DNA of 64,000 nucleotides, taken from NCBI RefSeq assembly GCF_009881055.1, contig NZ_WXFG01000016.1:1-64000 (forward strand), written 5' to 3'. A program made the translations under genes and the position numbers. Of this stretch, positions 44,749 through 54,289 are shown one piece after another (position 1 is the first letter of the stretch; each line of letters starts with the position of its first letter). The notes under the pieces were generated by a model that saw nothing but the letters and a program-made list of their open reading frames with translations, made no database searches and had not been told where the DNA came from. This DNA comes from Peptoclostridium sp. Lineage in GTDB: Bacteria > Bacillota > Clostridia > Peptostreptococcales > Peptostreptococcaceae.

Positions 44749-46506
44749 ATGAACTATTTTGCAGAAGATTTTATTGACGAAATAAAAGAAAGAAGCGACA
44801 TAGTCCAGATTATTTCTGAATACGTGGATTTGCACAGGGCAGGAACAAATTTCAAGGCAAGATGCCCTTTTCACGGTGAAAAAACACCTTCTTTCATTGT
44901 CAGCCCTTCAAAGCAGATGTACAAGTGTTTCGGATGCGGAGAAGGCGGCGATGTGATTAAGTTTGTAATGAAGATGGAAAATGTTGAATTCAAAGAAGCT
45001 CTGGAAATGTTGGCAAAAAAAGCTGGCATAGAGATTGTGCGGGAAATTGATCCCGAGATGAGTGAAAAAATAAACCAAAGAAAAAGATATGAACACATAA
45101 ATGTTGAGGCTGCAAGATATTTCTTCAGGTTGCTGTGGAATGGCCAAAATAAGGCGCAGGCTTATCTCTCGAAGCGGGGATTGGATCCCAAGACCATAAA
45201 AATATTCGGCCTGGGATACTCTGGAGATGCATGGGACAATCTGACAAAGCATCTGCTTGGCTTGGGCTACAGCAAAGAGGATTTGTTGAATGCAGGCCTT
45301 GCGACAGAAAAGAAAAGCGGGGATGGAATAAGGGACAGGTTTGTAAATCGGATTATGTTCCCCATATTCGACCATACAGGGAATGTGATAGGCTTTGGGG
45401 GCAGAGTGCTCGATGAATCACTTCCCAAATATCTCAATTCACCCGAAACTATAACGTTCAGCAAGAGCAAAAACTTATACGCCATCAACTTTGCAAAGAA
45501 AAACATAGCATCAAGGGAAAAGCCTCTGATAATCGTAGAAGGCTATATGGATGTCATTGCACTGTATCAGTACGGCGTCCAAAATGTAGTCGCGCCACTT
45601 GGAACTGCTCTGACAATGGACCAGGCAGGTCTGGTTAAACGATTTACTGACAAGGCTGTAATAGCATTTGACAGTGACAGGGCAGGAATTGCAGCCACGC
45701 TCAGAGGAATAGACATACTAAGCTCCAAGGGTATAGATGTCAAGGTACTTGATCTGTCAGGCAGCAAGGATCCGGATGAATATATAAGAAAAAATGGTGC
45801 GGATAGCTTTCAACGTGCGTTGGAAGCAGCGGTGTCTAGTGTTCAATTTAAAATAGATGAGATAAAACGTGAGCACAATATTAATACTGATGAAGGTAAT
45901 ATTAATTTCTGCAAGGAAGTTTCAAAAATACTTAAGGATTTGGATAGCCCTGTTGAGGCAGAGTACTATATAAAAAAAATATCGAATGAAACTGGAATAT
46001 CAGTGAGCGCTCTGGGAAAACAGGTGTATGGCAAGTATTTCAGCACTAGGCAGTTTAATGTTGTTCCTGCTGAAAAGGTAAAGAGCAGCATCAAGCTGGA
46101 TGCAATAAAAGATGGTTTGGATATAGCTGAAAAAAAACTGCTTTGGATGGCGGTAAAAAAAGAAAGTCTTAAGCCTGTAATAATGGCAAAGCTTGAAGGG
46201 GAAGATTTTCAAAACGGTCTGAACAGGGATATTTTTGAAAAGATAAAAATCGCTGCCGCTTTGGATGAACACGAAGTTGAAGCTTTAAGTTTTGACGGGG
46301 AAGGCCCTGTTGACGAGCAAGAATTGGAGAGCCTGATTAGCAGGGTGAAAAAAAATTCTTTAAAGAAGCAGAGTGAAAGACTAAAAGAGATTCAAAAACA
46401 CCTACAGTTGCAGCTTGACAGTGGATACTGTGAAGAAAAGGAAAAAGAACTCCTGAAAATAGGAATGCAAATACTCGGCATAGAAAATGAGCTGAGAAAA
46501 TACTAA
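44749..46506 (+). CDS. dnaG: DNA primase
   Basis: A 585-residue primase. The zinc domain C39-x2-H42-x17-C60-x2-C63 binds template; the TOPRIM catalytic core has IIVEGYMDVIALYQYG and AFDSDRAG; the C-terminal helicase-binding domain is poorly conserved, as usual. Several upstream ATGs are in frame (44740, 44743); ATG 44749 is eight bases after AAGGA. It is followed by rpoD after 18 bases, forming the remaining macromolecular synthesis operon. Confidence 0.95.
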   Translation: MNYFAEDFIDEIKERSDIVQIISEYVDLHRAGTNFKARCPFHGEKTPSFIVSPSKQMYKCFGCGEGGDVIKFVMKMENVEFKEALEMLAKKAGIEIVREIDPEMSEKINQRKRYEHINVEAARYFFRLLWNGQNKAQAYLSKRGLDPKTIKIFGLGYSGDAWDNLTKHLLGLGYSKEDLLNAGLATEKKSGDGIRDRFVNRIMFPIFDHTGNVIGFGGRVLDESLPKYLNSPETITFSKSKNLYAINFAKKNIASREKPLIIVEGYMDVIALYQYGVQNVVAPLGTALTMDQAGLVKRFTDKAVIAFDSDRAGIAATLRGIDILSSKGIDVKVLDLSGSKDPDEYIRKNGADSFQRALEAAVSSVQFKIDEIKREHNINTDEGNINFCKEVSKILKDLDSPVEAEYYIKKISNETGISVSALGKQVYGKYFSTRQFNVVPAEKVKSSIKLDAIKDGLDIAEKKLLWMAVKKESLKPVIMAKLEGEDFQNGLNRDIFEKIKIAAALDEHEVEALSFDGEGPVDEQELESLISRVKKNSLKKQSERLKEIQKHLQLQLDSGYCEEKEKELLKIGMQILGIENELRKY

Positions 46507-46524
46507 ACTGAAAGTAGGGATATT

Positions 46525-47664
46525 ATGAATGGAAGAATTTCTGAAGACGAGAAGATAATTATAAATGACCTTGTAAAAAAGGGGAAAAAGAAGGGTTCAC
46601 TTTCATATGACGAAATAATCGATGTCCTTGGAGAATTCGACATGGACAAGAATCAGCTTGAGAGCATATACGAAAGCCTTGCGCAGATGGGTATCGAAGT
46701 CATAGAAGAGGAGAAGTTCGAAGAAGGCAAATTCGAGGATGAAGAGGAAGAAAAATTCGAAGACGAGGATGCTGAAACCGAAACTGAAGCTGAACTCGAA
46801 GTAAATCTGAGCGATATTAGTGTTCCAAAAGGCATAAGCATAGACGATCCCGTCAGAATGTACCTGAAGGAGATTGGTAAAATACCGCTGCTAAGCGCCG
46901 AAGAGGAGATTTCGCTAGCCAAGAGAATGGAGGAAGGCGACGAAAATGCCAAGAAAAGACTTGTCGAAGCCAACCTCAGGCTCGTTGTAAGCATTGCAAA
47001 AAGATATGTGGGAAGGGGAATGCTTTTCCTCGATTTGATACAGGAAGGCAATCTAGGACTCATCAAGGCTGTTGAGAAATTTGACTATGAAAAGGGTTTC
47101 AAATTCAGCACATATGCAACGTGGTGGATAAGACAGGCCATAACAAGGGCCATAGCCGACCAGGCAAGGACAATAAGAATCCCCGTGCATATGGTAGAGA
47201 CTATAAACAAGCTAATAAGAGTGTCGAGACAGCTGCTGCAAAAGCTCGGAAGAGAGCCAAGACCTGACGAGATTGCACTTGAAATGGAGATGCCTGAAGA
47301 CAAGATAAGAGAGATACTCAAAATAGCACAAGAGCCTGTGTCGCTCGAAACTCCAATAGGCGAAGAAGAAGACAGCCATTTGGGAGATTTCATACCTGAT
47401 GACGATGCACCGGCTCCGGCTGAGGCGGCTGCATACTCGCTTTTGAAGGAACAGCTTGAAGATGTGCTTGGCTCATTGAACGAAAGAGAGCAAAAGGTGC
47501 TTAAGCTGAGATTCGGACTCGAGGACGGCAGAGCAAGAACGCTTGAGGAAGTGGGCAAAGAATTTGATGTCACAAGAGAGAGAATCAGGCAGATAGAGGC
47601 AAAGGCGCTCAGAAAGCTAAGACATCCAAGTAGATCGAAAAAGCTAAAGGATTATCTGGATTAG
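46525..47664 (+). CDS. rpoD: Primary sigma factor SigA/RpoD
   Basis: A 379-residue housekeeping sigma-70 factor. A short region 1.1 (1-60) is followed by an acidic linker with repeated Lys-Phe-Glu units (about 68-95), then region 1.2 ([21 protein letters not shown]), region 2 with [10 protein letters not shown], and region 4 with [21 protein letters not shown]. It recognises TTGACA/TATAAT promoters, matching those proposed here. It ends just before a strong terminator. Confidence 0.97.
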   Translation: MNGRISEDEKIIINDLVKKGKKKGSLSYDEIIDVLGEFDMDKNQLESIYESLAQMGIEVIEEEKFEEGKFEDEEEEKFEDEDAETETEAELEVNLSDISVPKGISIDDPVRMYLKEIGKIPLLSAEEEISLAKRMEEGDENAKKRLVEANLRLVVSIAKRYVGRGMLFLDLIQEGNLGLIKAVEKFDYEKGFKFSTYATWWIRQAITRAIADQARTIRIPVHMVETINKLIRVSRQLLQKLGREPRPDEIALEMEMPEDKIREILKIAQEPVSLETPIGEEEDSHLGDFIPDDDAPAPAEAAAYSLLKEQLEDVLGSLNEREQKVLKLRFGLEDGRARTLEEVGKEFDVTRERIRQIEAKALRKLRHPSRSKKLKDYLD

Positions 47665-47694
47665 AAAAAAATTCGTCTTATGACGAATTTTTTT
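47665..47694 (+). terminator. Intrinsic terminator after rpoD
   Basis: A 13-base-pair perfect stem (47665-47677 with 47682-47694; core ATTCGTC/GACGAAT) around TTAT, ending in seven Ts. It begins directly after the rpoD stop, and trmK starts only 30 bases later, so some read-through is expected. Confidence 0.9.
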
Positions 47695-47724
47695 GTATCA
47701 AAAAGTATTGCGGAGGGGATGCAA

Positions 47725-48435
47725 TTGAACATAGGAAAGAGGCTTGAGGCTATAGCGGATTTTGTTGACAAGGGCAGCAGGGTAGCAGATGTAGGCACCG
47801 ACCACGGCTATATACCCGTATATCTTGTGAAAAAGGGATACAGCTCCTTTGTCGTGGCATCGGATATAAATAAAGGGCCCCTTGAAAAGGCGATTTCATT
47901 CGTCAGACTTAACGGGCTTGAAAAAAACATCGAGACAAGACTCGGAGGAGGGCTTAGCGTGCTCGAGCCAGGCGAGGTGGACGAGGTGATAATAGCCGGC
48001 ATGGGGGGAGTTCTCATGGCCAATATAATCGAAGCATCCCTGGATGTGGCCAGGAGTGCCCGAAAGCTTATTCTGCAGCCTATGCAGGCGCCTGATGAGC
48101 TAAGACGGTATCTTTTGGATGGCGGATTTGAAATCGCAAGAGAGGCTCTTGTAAAGGAAGAAGGCAAGATATACGAGATAATGGAGGTGCACTATACAGG
48201 CGTTAGAAGCTACGAAGATGACGAAACATACTTCGAGGTTGGCAGACGGCTGCTGGACTCACATGACCCGCTTTTAGCTGAATTCATAGATCGTAAGATA
48301 AAGAAATATGAAGACATTGTAATTTCAATTGAAGAGAAGAAGACTCAAAAGGCGCAGGAACGCAAGGAATACTGCATTTCGAAAATAGAGAGGCTAAAGG
48401 AGCTGAGAAAGCATGCGCTTGAAGGAAATAACTGA
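47725..48435 (+). CDS. trmK: tRNA (adenine(22)-N1)-methyltransferase TrmK
   Basis: A 236-residue SAM-dependent enzyme making m1A22 in tRNA. The SAM motif VADVGTDHGYIPVYLV lies near 21-36 and the conserved IIAGMGGVLMANI follows. The C-terminal helices are coiled coil. TTG 47725, seven bases after GGAGGGG, is chosen; a longer frame would start inside the rpoD terminator. It overlaps yqfO by 23 bases. Confidence 0.9.
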   Translation: MNIGKRLEAIADFVDKGSRVADVGTDHGYIPVYLVKKGYSSFVVASDINKGPLEKAISFVRLNGLEKNIETRLGGGLSVLEPGEVDEVIIAGMGGVLMANIIEASLDVARSARKLILQPMQAPDELRRYLLDGGFEIAREALVKEEGKIYEIMEVHYTGVRSYEDDETYFEVGRRLLDSHDPLLAEFIDRKIKKYEDIVISIEEKKTQKAQERKEYCISKIERLKELRKHALEGNN

Positions 48436-49510
48436 TTACATAGAGAGCAGATACAGTCTTGAGCTGGCGTATGAATGGGACAACGTGGGGCTTGTGGTGG
48501 GGAGCGATGACTCACAAATTAAAAGGGTAATGACGTGCCTGGACGCTGACAGGGCTGCAATACAAAAGGCCTTAAGCAGCAATGTGGATCTTATAATATC
48601 CCATCATCCTCTGATTTTCAAGGGTATAACAAAGATAAATAGCAGCACAAGCAAGGGCCAGGAACTGCTCGAGCTTATAAGGAACGGAATAAACGTCTAC
48701 TGCATGCACACCAACTATGACATTGCACGCGAGGGTTTAAACGACCATATATGCGAGTTGTTGCAACTTAGAGCTACAAGGCTGCTTGGAGTCACAAGGG
48801 AACAGCAGCTGTGCAAAATCGCAGTGTATGTGCCAAAGAGTCATGAAGACTCTGTGAGAGAGGCTCTGGCCAGCTCGGGCGCAGGGCATATAGGCAACTA
48901 TGACAGCTGCACATTCGGGTCAAGCGGGATTGGAACCTTCAGACCGCTTGAAGGCAGCAAGCCTTTTATAGGAGCGCTCAATACAATTGAAAAGGTGGAG
49001 GAAGTCAAAATTGAAACCATATGTCCCCGTGAGAACATAAAAGCTGTGCTTGAAAGAGTCATTCGGGCACATCCTTATGAAGAGCCGGCATACGACATAT
49101 ATGAGCTTATAAACAAGGGACAATCACAGGGCATAGGCAGAGTGGGTACCCTTGAAAAGAGAATGAAGCTCTCTGAGCTTGTGCAGGAAGTCAAGGCTAG
49201 GCTTGAGCTTGATTCTGTAAGGGTATGCGGAAATTTGGACATGCTTGTTGATAATGTGGCCGTGGTCGGCGGCTCGGGCGCTGAATTCATTGCTGATGCG
49301 GTCAAAGCGGGAGCTCAGGTGCTTATAACGGGTGACGTAAAGTATCATCAGGCCCAGGAAGCGCTGGAACGAGGTATAGCCATAGTAGATGCTGGCCACT
49401 ACGGCACTGAGAAGCATTTTTCGAAAATGATGAAGGATTTTTTAGAAGCGAGATACGGCGAAATCAGCATTGAAGCCTTTGAAGGCAAGGATGTGTTTGA
49501 ATGCGTTTAG
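48413..49510 (+). CDS. yqfO: Nif3-like dinuclear metal center protein (YqfO)
   Basis: A 365-residue NIF3-family protein with a central PII-like insert domain (about 130-225), the long Firmicute form. The metal-site HHPLIF (about 66-71) and C-terminal DAGHYGTEKHF are intact. Often annotated GTP cyclohydrolase type 2, but the reaction is not firmly established. It overlaps trmK, the usual partner. Confidence 0.88.
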   Translation: MRLKEITDYIESRYSLELAYEWDNVGLVVGSDDSQIKRVMTCLDADRAAIQKALSSNVDLIISHHPLIFKGITKINSSTSKGQELLELIRNGINVYCMHTNYDIAREGLNDHICELLQLRATRLLGVTREQQLCKIAVYVPKSHEDSVREALASSGAGHIGNYDSCTFGSSGIGTFRPLEGSKPFIGALNTIEKVEEVKIETICPRENIKAVLERVIRAHPYEEPAYDIYELINKGQSQGIGRVGTLEKRMKLSELVQEVKARLELDSVRVCGNLDMLVDNVAVVGGSGAEFIADAVKAGAQVLITGDVKYHQAQEALERGIAIVDAGHYGTEKHFSKMMKDFLEARYGEISIEAFEGKDVFECV

Positions 49511-49607
49511 CTTAAAGCGCATTGGAAATGATTTGCAGGCTTATAGCAGGGTAAACAGTTAATATGGGAATGTTGTTTAAAATAAGAATTTCCGGAGGTG
49601 TCTATAT

Positions 49608-49817
49608 ATGAAAACTTGGGAAATGATAAAGGCTTTTAGCGAGAATCCCAATCTTGTATTCATAAACAAAAGGCTTGAGGAGGATGAGCCGTCGCTGAGG
49701 CTGAAGTTCATGGAAGGCATACTTGTATGGACTAAAGATGGAAAGCATCCCTATGACAGCGAGTTTACAATCTCAAAACGGGTGCTTAATGACGAGTGGA
49801 TTCCAGAAGAAGAATAA
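49608..49817 (+). CDS. Small protein of unknown function (69 aa)
   Basis: A 69-residue acidic protein with no membrane segment. The N terminus MKTWEMIKAFSENPNLVF resembles a widespread small phage/bacterial family whose members start with W-x2-IKAL-x-ENP, but I cannot name a function. The ribosome site CCGGAGGTG is strong and properly spaced, and a terminator follows, so it is likely real. Confidence 0.7.
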   Translation: MKTWEMIKAFSENPNLVFINKRLEEDEPSLRLKFMEGILVWTKDGKHPYDSEFTISKRVLNDEWIPEEE

Positions 49818-49842
49818 CTAGATGAAATGCGGTTTCAAGCTG

Positions 49843-49876
49843 AAAACGAGCACTTCCAGAAAAGCGCTCGTTTTTT
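49843..49876. terminator. Bidirectional terminator between the small gene and usp
   Basis: AAAACGAGC (49843-49851) pairs with GCTCGTTTT (49866-49874) around a 14-base loop, with terminal A and T runs suited to both convergent genes. Confidence 0.85.
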
Positions 49877-49892
49877 ATATGTCGCAAAATGG

Positions 49893-50297
49893 CTATCGTA
49901 GTACAAGGACAGGTATCAAGGAGTGAGTTACAACCTTGCTTGTGACACTGCCAAGCAGGAAGCGCTTGGCTGCACCGAGGCCATGCGTGCAAATGACTAT
50001 GATGTCAAAATGTTCACTTTCGGCAATATCCAAAATGACATCGGCAGGATCGCCAAAAGCCACACGTTTTGATATTGTTGAATTGCTATTTGATAAATGG
50101 CCTATTTTGAGCTTGGCTTCCTCAACAATGTCGGAACCTATGTTCATAGACGGTCTGTCTGAAGCATCTATATTTTGAACGTTGAGAAGAGTTATCTCGC
50201 AAGGGAATGCCTCTGCGAGAAATTTGCCGTATTCGGCTAGTATTTCAGAAGAAGCTGAACCATCAACAGGAATTAGTATCTTTTTTGGTTTATCCAT
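49893..50297 (-). CDS. Universal stress protein UspA family
   Basis: A 134-residue single-domain Usp. The ATP-binding pattern G-x2-G-x9-G-S is present in THGLGAAKRFLLGSVTSKV near the C terminus, so it is of the ATP-binding type. ATG 50297 (MDKPKKILIPVDGS) is seven bases after GGGGGTAG; a longer frame of 22 more codons has no ribosome site. Single-gene unit. Confidence 0.88.
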   Translation of the reverse strand: MDKPKKILIPVDGSASSEILAEYGKFLAEAFPCEITLLNVQNIDASDRPSMNIGSDIVEEAKLKIGHLSNSNSTISKRVAFGDPADVILDIAESEHFDIIVICTHGLGAAKRFLLGSVTSKVVTHSLIPVLVLR

Positions 50298-50427
50298 GTA
50301 ACAACTACCCCCAAAACAATATTTTGACATGTGCATAATAGATCTATGACTCATAGCGGCCATTTTACGTCTACATAATGTATACCTATAGATGTAAAAG
50401 TTTAAACCTTAGAGTCTAATGGCAATC

Positions 50428-50457
50428 TTGTAGCAATTAATGGTGATTTGATATAAT
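50428..50457 (+). promoter_or_regulatory. Promoter of the RNase H-cheR operon
   Basis: TTGTAG (50428-50433), an 18-base spacer and TATAAT (50452-50457) with an extended -10 TG at 50449-50450. The leader is about 45 bases. Confidence 0.55.
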
Positions 50458-50508
50458 CTATTGATATAAAGGAAATGCAAAAAAATCAAAGCGGCAACGG
50501 AGGTTACA

Positions 50509-50907
50509 ATGAAATACAGCGTATATACTGACGGAGGCTCAAGAAACAACCCGGGCGAGGCTGGGATTGGGGTTGTTGTATACAATGAATGCGGCGATGT
50601 TGTAAAAGAGATAGGAGAATATATAGGAATTGCAACAAACAATGTTGCAGAATATAAGGGCCTTATAAGAGGGCTGGAGGAAATAATCACGCTCGGGGGT
50701 TCAGGCGCAGAGTTCTTCCTTGACAGCGAGCTTGTAGTAAAGCAGATAAAAGGCGAATACAAGGTGAAAAATGAAGAGTTGAAGAAGCTCTATGATGCAG
50801 CAATTGGACTCATAGGCAAGATTGATGGTTTTAAAATATCGCATGTTAAAAGGAATCTGAACAAGAAAGCCGACGCACTTGTAAACATGGCCATAGACAA
50901 CAAATAG
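50509..50907 (+). CDS. Ribonuclease HI-family protein
   Basis: A 132-residue RNase H fold. The catalytic acidic residues are all present: D8 (YTDGG), E48 (NNVAEYK), D72 (FFLDSEL) and D122 (KKADALV). It lacks the basic protrusion of E. coli RnhA and so resembles the archaeal/YpeP-like RNase HI group. It probably removes RNA from RNA-DNA hybrids. First in a six-gene operon. Confidence 0.9.
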   Translation: MKYSVYTDGGSRNNPGEAGIGVVVYNECGDVVKEIGEYIGIATNNVAEYKGLIRGLEEIITLGGSGAEFFLDSELVVKQIKGEYKVKNEELKKLYDAAIGLIGKIDGFKISHVKRNLNKKADALVNMAIDNK

Positions 50908-50925
50908 AAAAAGCGAGGGATTGAA

Positions 50926-51549
50926 TTGAACCGATTTTTTATAGTCAGACACGGACAGACAAAGTGGAACACCCAACTCAAGACACAGGGCCAGCAGGAT
51001 TCGAGCCTTGATGAAATAGGCATGATACAGACACAGAAGCTGGCCAAGAGGCTGTCTGCTTTCAACATAGACCATATATACAGCAGTGATCTGGGCAGAA
51101 CAATCCAGACTTCGGACATTATTTCGGCTCAGCTCCAGAAGGAGTACAGCCTTGACAGCAGCCTCAGGGAGATCGACTTTGGAGAATGGGAAGGGTTGAC
51201 AATCGAAGATATCAAAAAATCATATGAAGCTGAATACAGGATGTGGAGAAAAGAACCTGACAAGGCAAGAATCCCTGGCGCAGAAAGCCTTCAAGCGGTG
51301 GCGGACAGAATAGCAGCGGGCATAAACAAAATCAATGAAGCGCATAAAAGCTCGAACATACTTCTGGTTTCGCACGGCGTAGTAATAAAGGTGCTCCTCT
51401 TGACACTGCTGAATTCGAGCCTTTCGAACATATACAAGATAAAGCAGGACAACACTGCGCTGAATGTAGTTGAATTCAGAGAGTATGGCCCGGTGATACT
51501 AAGGGTAAACGACACGACACATCTGGAGGTAGGCAGTTTTGAAAAGTAA
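50926..51549 (+). CDS. Histidine phosphatase family protein (phosphoglycerate mutase-like)
   Basis: A 207-residue cytosolic phosphatase. The RHGQTKWN motif with phospho-acceptor H9 is near the N terminus and the second catalytic His is in LLVSHGVVIK near 150. Related to GpmB, CobC and PhoE; the substrate cannot be decided. TTG start 50926. The 3' end overlaps yhiN by 11 bases. Confidence 0.88.
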   Translation: MNRFFIVRHGQTKWNTQLKTQGQQDSSLDEIGMIQTQKLAKRLSAFNIDHIYSSDLGRTIQTSDIISAQLQKEYSLDSSLREIDFGEWEGLTIEDIKKSYEAEYRMWRKEPDKARIPGAESLQAVADRIAAGINKINEAHKSSNILLVSHGVVIKVLLLTLLNSSLSNIYKIKQDNTALNVVEFREYGPVILRVNDTTHLEVGSFEK

Positions 51550-52753
51550 TGATGTGGTTGTAATAGGCGCCGGTCCGGCTGGCGTTATGGCGGCCATAGC
51601 AGCTGCCCAAAGGGGCAAGAGCGTCCTTGTTCTCGAAAAGAACTCCGAGATAGGAAAGAAGCTCAAAATCACAGGTGGTGGAAGGTGCAACATAACAAAC
51701 AACAGAGATATAGGAGATTTTTTCGAACACATAGTTACAAATTCGAAATTTCTCTTCAGTGCTTTATACAGTTTCACTAACAGCCAGCTGATAGATTTTC
51801 TGGAGGAAAAGGGCGTTGAATTCTCGGTAGAAGACGACCTGAAAGTTTATACTCGCAGCGGAAAGGCCCAGGAAATAATAGACGTGCTCAGATGCGAGCT
51901 GGAAAAAAACAAAGTTAACATTGTATTCAACAAAAAGGCGGCTGAGTTGATTGTCGAGTCAGGAGTCGTAGCAGGCGTGAAGACATCGGACGGCTGCGAA
52001 TATGCCGCGGCAAGTGTAATTGTTGCAACTGGAGGCAAGAGTTATCCGGGCACGGGTTCCGACGGACAATTCTTCAACTGCATCGAAGCCTTAGGACACT
52101 CTATAAAGGAGCCGATTGCAGCCCTAGTGCCTTTGGTAATTAGTGACGAGTGGACAATAAATCTTCAAGGGGTTTCTTTAAGGGACATAAGGGTGCGGGC
52201 GTACAACGGGACTAGGCTGGCTGGCGAAGAAAACGGAGATGTTATTTTCACTCATTTTGGAATAAGCGGACCTGCCGCCTTGAACATATCAAGCAGGATA
52301 AACAGGATGCTCAAGGCGAAAGCCGTAAGGCTTGAGCTTGACTTGTTGCCGGGGATGAGCGAATCTGAAATTGCGAGGGAAATAAGGAAAAATCCAAACA
52401 AGAGCATAGCAAACAACCTAAAGGATATACTGCCTTTGAATTTTACAAGATGCCTGCTGGAGCATCTGGAGATACAGGAGCAGCCTAATGCGCTCACAAA
52501 GCAAAGGGAGCTGGATATAATAAGTGGCATAAAGAAACTGACACTAACTTGCACATCGACATACAGCATGGAAAGCGCCATAGTTACGTCGGGAGGAGCA
52601 GATGTTTCATTCATAGACCCGCACACAATGGAATCCACGATAATAAAGGGACTTTATCTTGTCGGCGAAGTTATAGATGTGGATGCGCTAACGGGAGGCT
52701 ACAATCTTCAGATAGCCTTTTCCACTGGATATATTGCAGGCATTAACGTTTAG
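51539..52753 (+). CDS. FAD-dependent oxidoreductase of the HI0933/YhiN family
   Basis: A 404-residue flavoprotein. The N-terminal Rossmann motif VIGAGPAGVMAAIAAAQRG binds FAD; GGGRCNITN and the C-terminal GEVIDVDALTGGYNLQ are signatures of the HI0933-like family. Its substrate is unknown; genes of this family commonly precede cmk in Clostridia. TTG 51539 is eight bases after GGAGGT. Confidence 0.88.
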   Translation: MKSNDVVVIGAGPAGVMAAIAAAQRGKSVLVLEKNSEIGKKLKITGGGRCNITNNRDIGDFFEHIVTNSKFLFSALYSFTNSQLIDFLEEKGVEFSVEDDLKVYTRSGKAQEIIDVLRCELEKNKVNIVFNKKAAELIVESGVVAGVKTSDGCEYAAASVIVATGGKSYPGTGSDGQFFNCIEALGHSIKEPIAALVPLVISDEWTINLQGVSLRDIRVRAYNGTRLAGEENGDVIFTHFGISGPAALNISSRINRMLKAKAVRLELDLLPGMSESEIAREIRKNPNKSIANNLKDILPLNFTRCLLEHLEIQEQPNALTKQRELDIISGIKKLTLTCTSTYSMESAIVTSGGADVSFIDPHTMESTIIKGLYLVGEVIDVDALTGGYNLQIAFSTGYIAGINV

Positions 52754-52766
52754 AAGGAGGCAAATT

Positions 52767-53438
52767 ATGAGCACGCACATGGTGATAGCAATAGACGGAC
52801 CCGCCGGCTCGGGCAAGAGCACAGTAGCAAAGCTGATTGCCCAAAAGCTGGGGATAGTATATATAGATACAGGGGCAATGTACAGAGCGCTTGCATATAA
52901 GGCATACGGCATGGGAATAAGCTTCGAGGATGAAAAGAGTATCGCAAAGCTCGCGGAGGCTATAGAAATTGAACTTGAAGGCGAGAAAGTGCTGCTTGAT
53001 GGAATCAGGGTTGACGGACACATAAGGATGCCGGTAATAAACGAGAATGTCTCCAAGGTGGCCAAGATAAAGCAGGTCAGAGACATAATGGTCATGCACC
53101 AAAGAGAAATGGGCAGAAAAAGATCTGTAGTAATGGACGGCCGGGACATCGGCACCCATGTGTTTCCGGACGCAAGCTTTAAATTTTTCCTGGTTGCCGA
53201 TTTAGAAGAGAGGGCCAGGAGAAGAAGTCTTGAGCTCATACAAAAAGGGTACGAGGTAGAGTTCGGTGAAATAAAGCATGAATTAGAAAACAGGGACATC
53301 CAGGATTCTACGAGAGAAGCATCTCCGCTTGTAAGAGCCCATGATGCGGTGGAAATAGACACAACCAGCAAAACTGCAGAGGAAGTTGCTGATACTATAA
53401 TAAGTTTTGTAGAGATGGGAGATAAACTATGGAAATAA
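52767..53438 (+). CDS. cmk: Cytidylate kinase
   Basis: A 223-residue (d)CMP kinase. The P-loop GPAGSGKST is at 11-19, followed by DTGAMYRALAYKA and the DGRDIGTHVFPDA segment. ATG 52767 follows GAAGGAGG directly; an earlier in-frame start overlaps yhiN without a site. It overlaps ispH by ten bases. Confidence 0.95.
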   Translation: MSTHMVIAIDGPAGSGKSTVAKLIAQKLGIVYIDTGAMYRALAYKAYGMGISFEDEKSIAKLAEAIEIELEGEKVLLDGIRVDGHIRMPVINENVSKVAKIKQVRDIMVMHQREMGRKRSVVMDGRDIGTHVFPDASFKFFLVADLEERARRRSLELIQKGYEVEFGEIKHELENRDIQDSTREASPLVRAHDAVEIDTTSKTAEEVADTIISFVEMGDKLWK

Positions 53439-54286
53439 AAATTGCTGAGTTTGCGGGCTTTTGTTTTGGGGTAAAAAGAGCAATGGACGTAGCTTGGAAA
53501 AAACTTCATGAAAACAGCGGAACCGCTATATACTCTCTGGGGCCCCTTATACACAATAAGCAGGCTGTGGAAAGATACCAGCAGGAGGGGCTTAAAATAG
53601 CGGATTCAGTAGAGGAAGTTGAAGACGGCAGCGTTGTGATAATAAGATCGCACGGCGTGGCTCTGTCTGTCTATGACGAGCTAATGAGCAAGAATGTAGA
53701 AATAATAGACGCCACATGCCCCTTCGTGAGCAAGATTCAGAAAATAGTATCAAAGGACTATGCTCAGGGCAAGGCCATAATAATAGTGGGAGATCCGCAG
53801 CACCCTGAGGTTATAGGGATAAACGGATGGTGTGAAAACGGCGCTGTCATAATAAAGGAGCTCGGCGATCTGGACAATATGGAGTGGGATAAAACTAAGG
53901 AATATTCTGTTGTCGTCCAAACTACTATGAATTCCGATGGTTATGAGAGCATTCAAAATAAGCTTGAGGAGATGCTTCCAAGCGTAGTTTTCAACAACAC
54001 TATATGCTCTGCCACGTGTGAGCGACAGGAGGCGTCGAGAAAGCTTTCGGAAAAAGTTGAACTGATGATAGTTATAGGGGGTCTTCACAGCTCAAACACA
54101 AGAAAACTTGCTCAGGTGTGCAGCAACAACTGCAAAACTATGCACATAGAAACAAAGGATGATTTGGACGTTGAAGAAATTTGCAGCTACTCTACAATTG
54201 GAATAACTGCAGGAGCTTCCACGCCTGAATGGATAATAGAAGAGACGGTAGAATATATCAAAGAAGCAGATGAAAACAGGAGGTAG
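53429..54286 (+). CDS. ispH: 4-hydroxy-3-methylbut-2-enyl diphosphate reductase
   Basis: A 285-residue iron-sulfur enzyme, last step of the non-mevalonate isoprenoid pathway. The three cluster ligands C12, C97 and C193 are present, with HGV near residue 75 and TTMNSD near 165-170. Many Clostridia carry IspH fused to ribosomal protein S1; this one is stand-alone. Confidence 0.95.
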   Translation: MEIKIAEFAGFCFGVKRAMDVAWKKLHENSGTAIYSLGPLIHNKQAVERYQQEGLKIADSVEEVEDGSVVIIRSHGVALSVYDELMSKNVEIIDATCPFVSKIQKIVSKDYAQGKAIIIVGDPQHPEVIGINGWCENGAVIIKELGDLDNMEWDKTKEYSVVVQTTMNSDGYESIQNKLEEMLPSVVFNNTICSATCERQEASRKLSEKVELMIVIGGLHSSNTRKLAQVCSNNCKTMHIETKDDLDVEEICSYSTIGITAGASTPEWIIEETVEYIKEADENRR

Positions 54287-54289
54287 TCC

